From Acidiflorens sp963847715 (lineage in GTDB: Bacteria; Acidobacteriota; Terriglobia; Terriglobales; Acidobacteriaceae), in NCBI GenBank assembly GCA_963847715.1, contig CAWKAZ010000011.1:253842-317841 (forward strand): a DNA stretch of 64,000 nucleotides, written 5' to 3'. The notes under the pieces were generated by a model. That model was not told where the DNA came from. It saw only the letters and a program-made list of their open reading frames with translations, and did not search any database. A program made the position numbers and the translations under genes. Positions 63,415 through 64,000 of the stretch are shown here, piece by piece (the first letter of the stretch is position 1; the number at the start of each line of letters is the position of its first letter).

Positions 63415-63983
63415 CTGCCGATCCTATTGGGCCGATTTGCCAAGTTCTCTCGTGATCGGAAACCAAGAGGAAGTCTGCCCGCTTGCGCGTCGGATAATGT
63501 CGCAATCCGTATTCCGGCCATTACAGTCGGACGTTCGCTTTCTCCTCTATCCTCTACCCGCATCACCATTGCATGACCTTGCGGCCTCGCTACCCCGAAG
63601 GGAGCAATGCGGGCTTACCATGTTCCACATGCGTGACAGAATGGGTTAGGTCCCTCCTGCTATACCGGCGGCCTTTTCGCCCACGACGGGTGAGAATGGA
63701 GCACCCGTTCCAGCCGCAACCTCGGAGCCTAACAGCATCTTTGACCCCTTCATTCTTGACGATACTTAAAGAGGTTCGCATCTGCTGACCCTACCACTCA
63801 CCCTAGCCCCGATCCGCCTCGATGCTGGCAGAAATATCGTCCCCTCACGGTTTCGATACCCGTCTTGCGACGGTGGGATACATTGTCCGAGGGCTTCTAG
63901 ACGAGTCGTTACCGAATCGCCATACCTCGTAGGGTACTGCCAATGGGATGGCAGGTCCGGTCGAGTAGTGCTCGCCGGACAAT
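63415..63983 (-). other. Intron 5' region (domains I-III)
   Basis: About 570 bases upstream of the maturase on the minus strand with no protein gene; they form the structural part of the intron RNA. A hairpin GTCCGGCGAG / CTCGACCGGAC lies close to the 5' end near 63956-63980. Confidence 0.55.
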
Positions 63984-64000
63984 CACACATGCAGCTTCGT

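Larger units (their letters stand above)
61838..63988 (-). mobile_element. Group II intron (about 2.15 kb)
   Basis: Minus-strand retroelement with the maturase gene inside it, domain V at 61883-61917 and a domain VI-type hairpin (GGGGACCAAC / GTTGGTCCCC, about 61849-61874). The 3' end is placed at GAT 61838-61840 (AC near 61847 is an alternative), and the 5' end at GTGTG 63984-63988. The 570 nt before the maturase would hold domains I-III. Boundaries are inferred. Confidence 0.75.

Overview
The window looks like chromosomal DNA of a soil-type Acidobacteriota (Terriglobia-like) bacterium. This is inferred from gene content, not from a marker gene. Typical elements are a winged-helix/TPR sensor-regulator, secreted CarboxypepD_reg and DNRLRE proteins, MacB-like permeases without an adjacent ATPase, a MoxR/DUF58/DUF4350/DUF4129 operon, and hairpin-rich intergenic repeats.

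Layout. 1-8.9 kb: the 5' part of ilvE, a small secreted protein, a lipoprotein, two MacB-like permeases, a LysM + DUF4015 secreted glycosidase-like protein and a Clp-type AAA+ ATPase. 9-10.7 kb: divergent RDD and SpoIIM-family membrane genes. 10.8-20.3 kb: a TPR regulator, a small CxxC protein, a BNR-propeller protein, a protein with five tandem BTRD1-like repeats, a DNRLRE/tail-fibre-like protein and a CarboxypepD_reg protein. 20.5-22.6 kb: five small or hypothetical genes, two of them under 60 codons. 23.2-28.6 kb: a tightly coupled MoxR operon. 28.9-29.4 kb: an ORF6N gene with matching palindromes before and inside it.

30.8-41.8 kb is the most striking part. It holds a 23-heme cytochrome c, a 37-heme cytochrome c built from 3-heme repeats, an AMIN-domain protein with a predicted outer-membrane beta-barrel, a secreted accessory protein, a membrane protein with two HX13H helices (ferric-reductase-like di-heme b), and a membrane-anchored Fe-S/FAD/NAD(P)H flavoprotein. 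The last four genes are packed or overlapping. Together they suggest a complete route from NAD(P)H across the inner membrane, through periplasmic hemes, to an outer-membrane porin. This route is inferred.

41.9-44.2 kb: a 2.2-kb island between a full tRNA-Leu(CAA) and a 66-bp duplicate of its 3' part, carrying an AAA/DUF4143 protein and a KTSC protein but no integrase. 44.6-59.9 kb: an accessory region of SDRs, TetR/AraC regulators, alpha/beta-hydrolases, dienelactone hydrolase, crotonase, DUF302, two MBL hydrolases, SnoaL-like and DinB proteins. Four of its genes carry single-base frameshifts. 59.9-61.7 kb: an IS5-group element with CTAG target duplication and an unusual DUF3592 passenger gene. 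61.7-64 kb: a group II intron with maturase lying directly after the 3' end of a zwf-like (glucose-6-phosphate dehydrogenase) reading frame.
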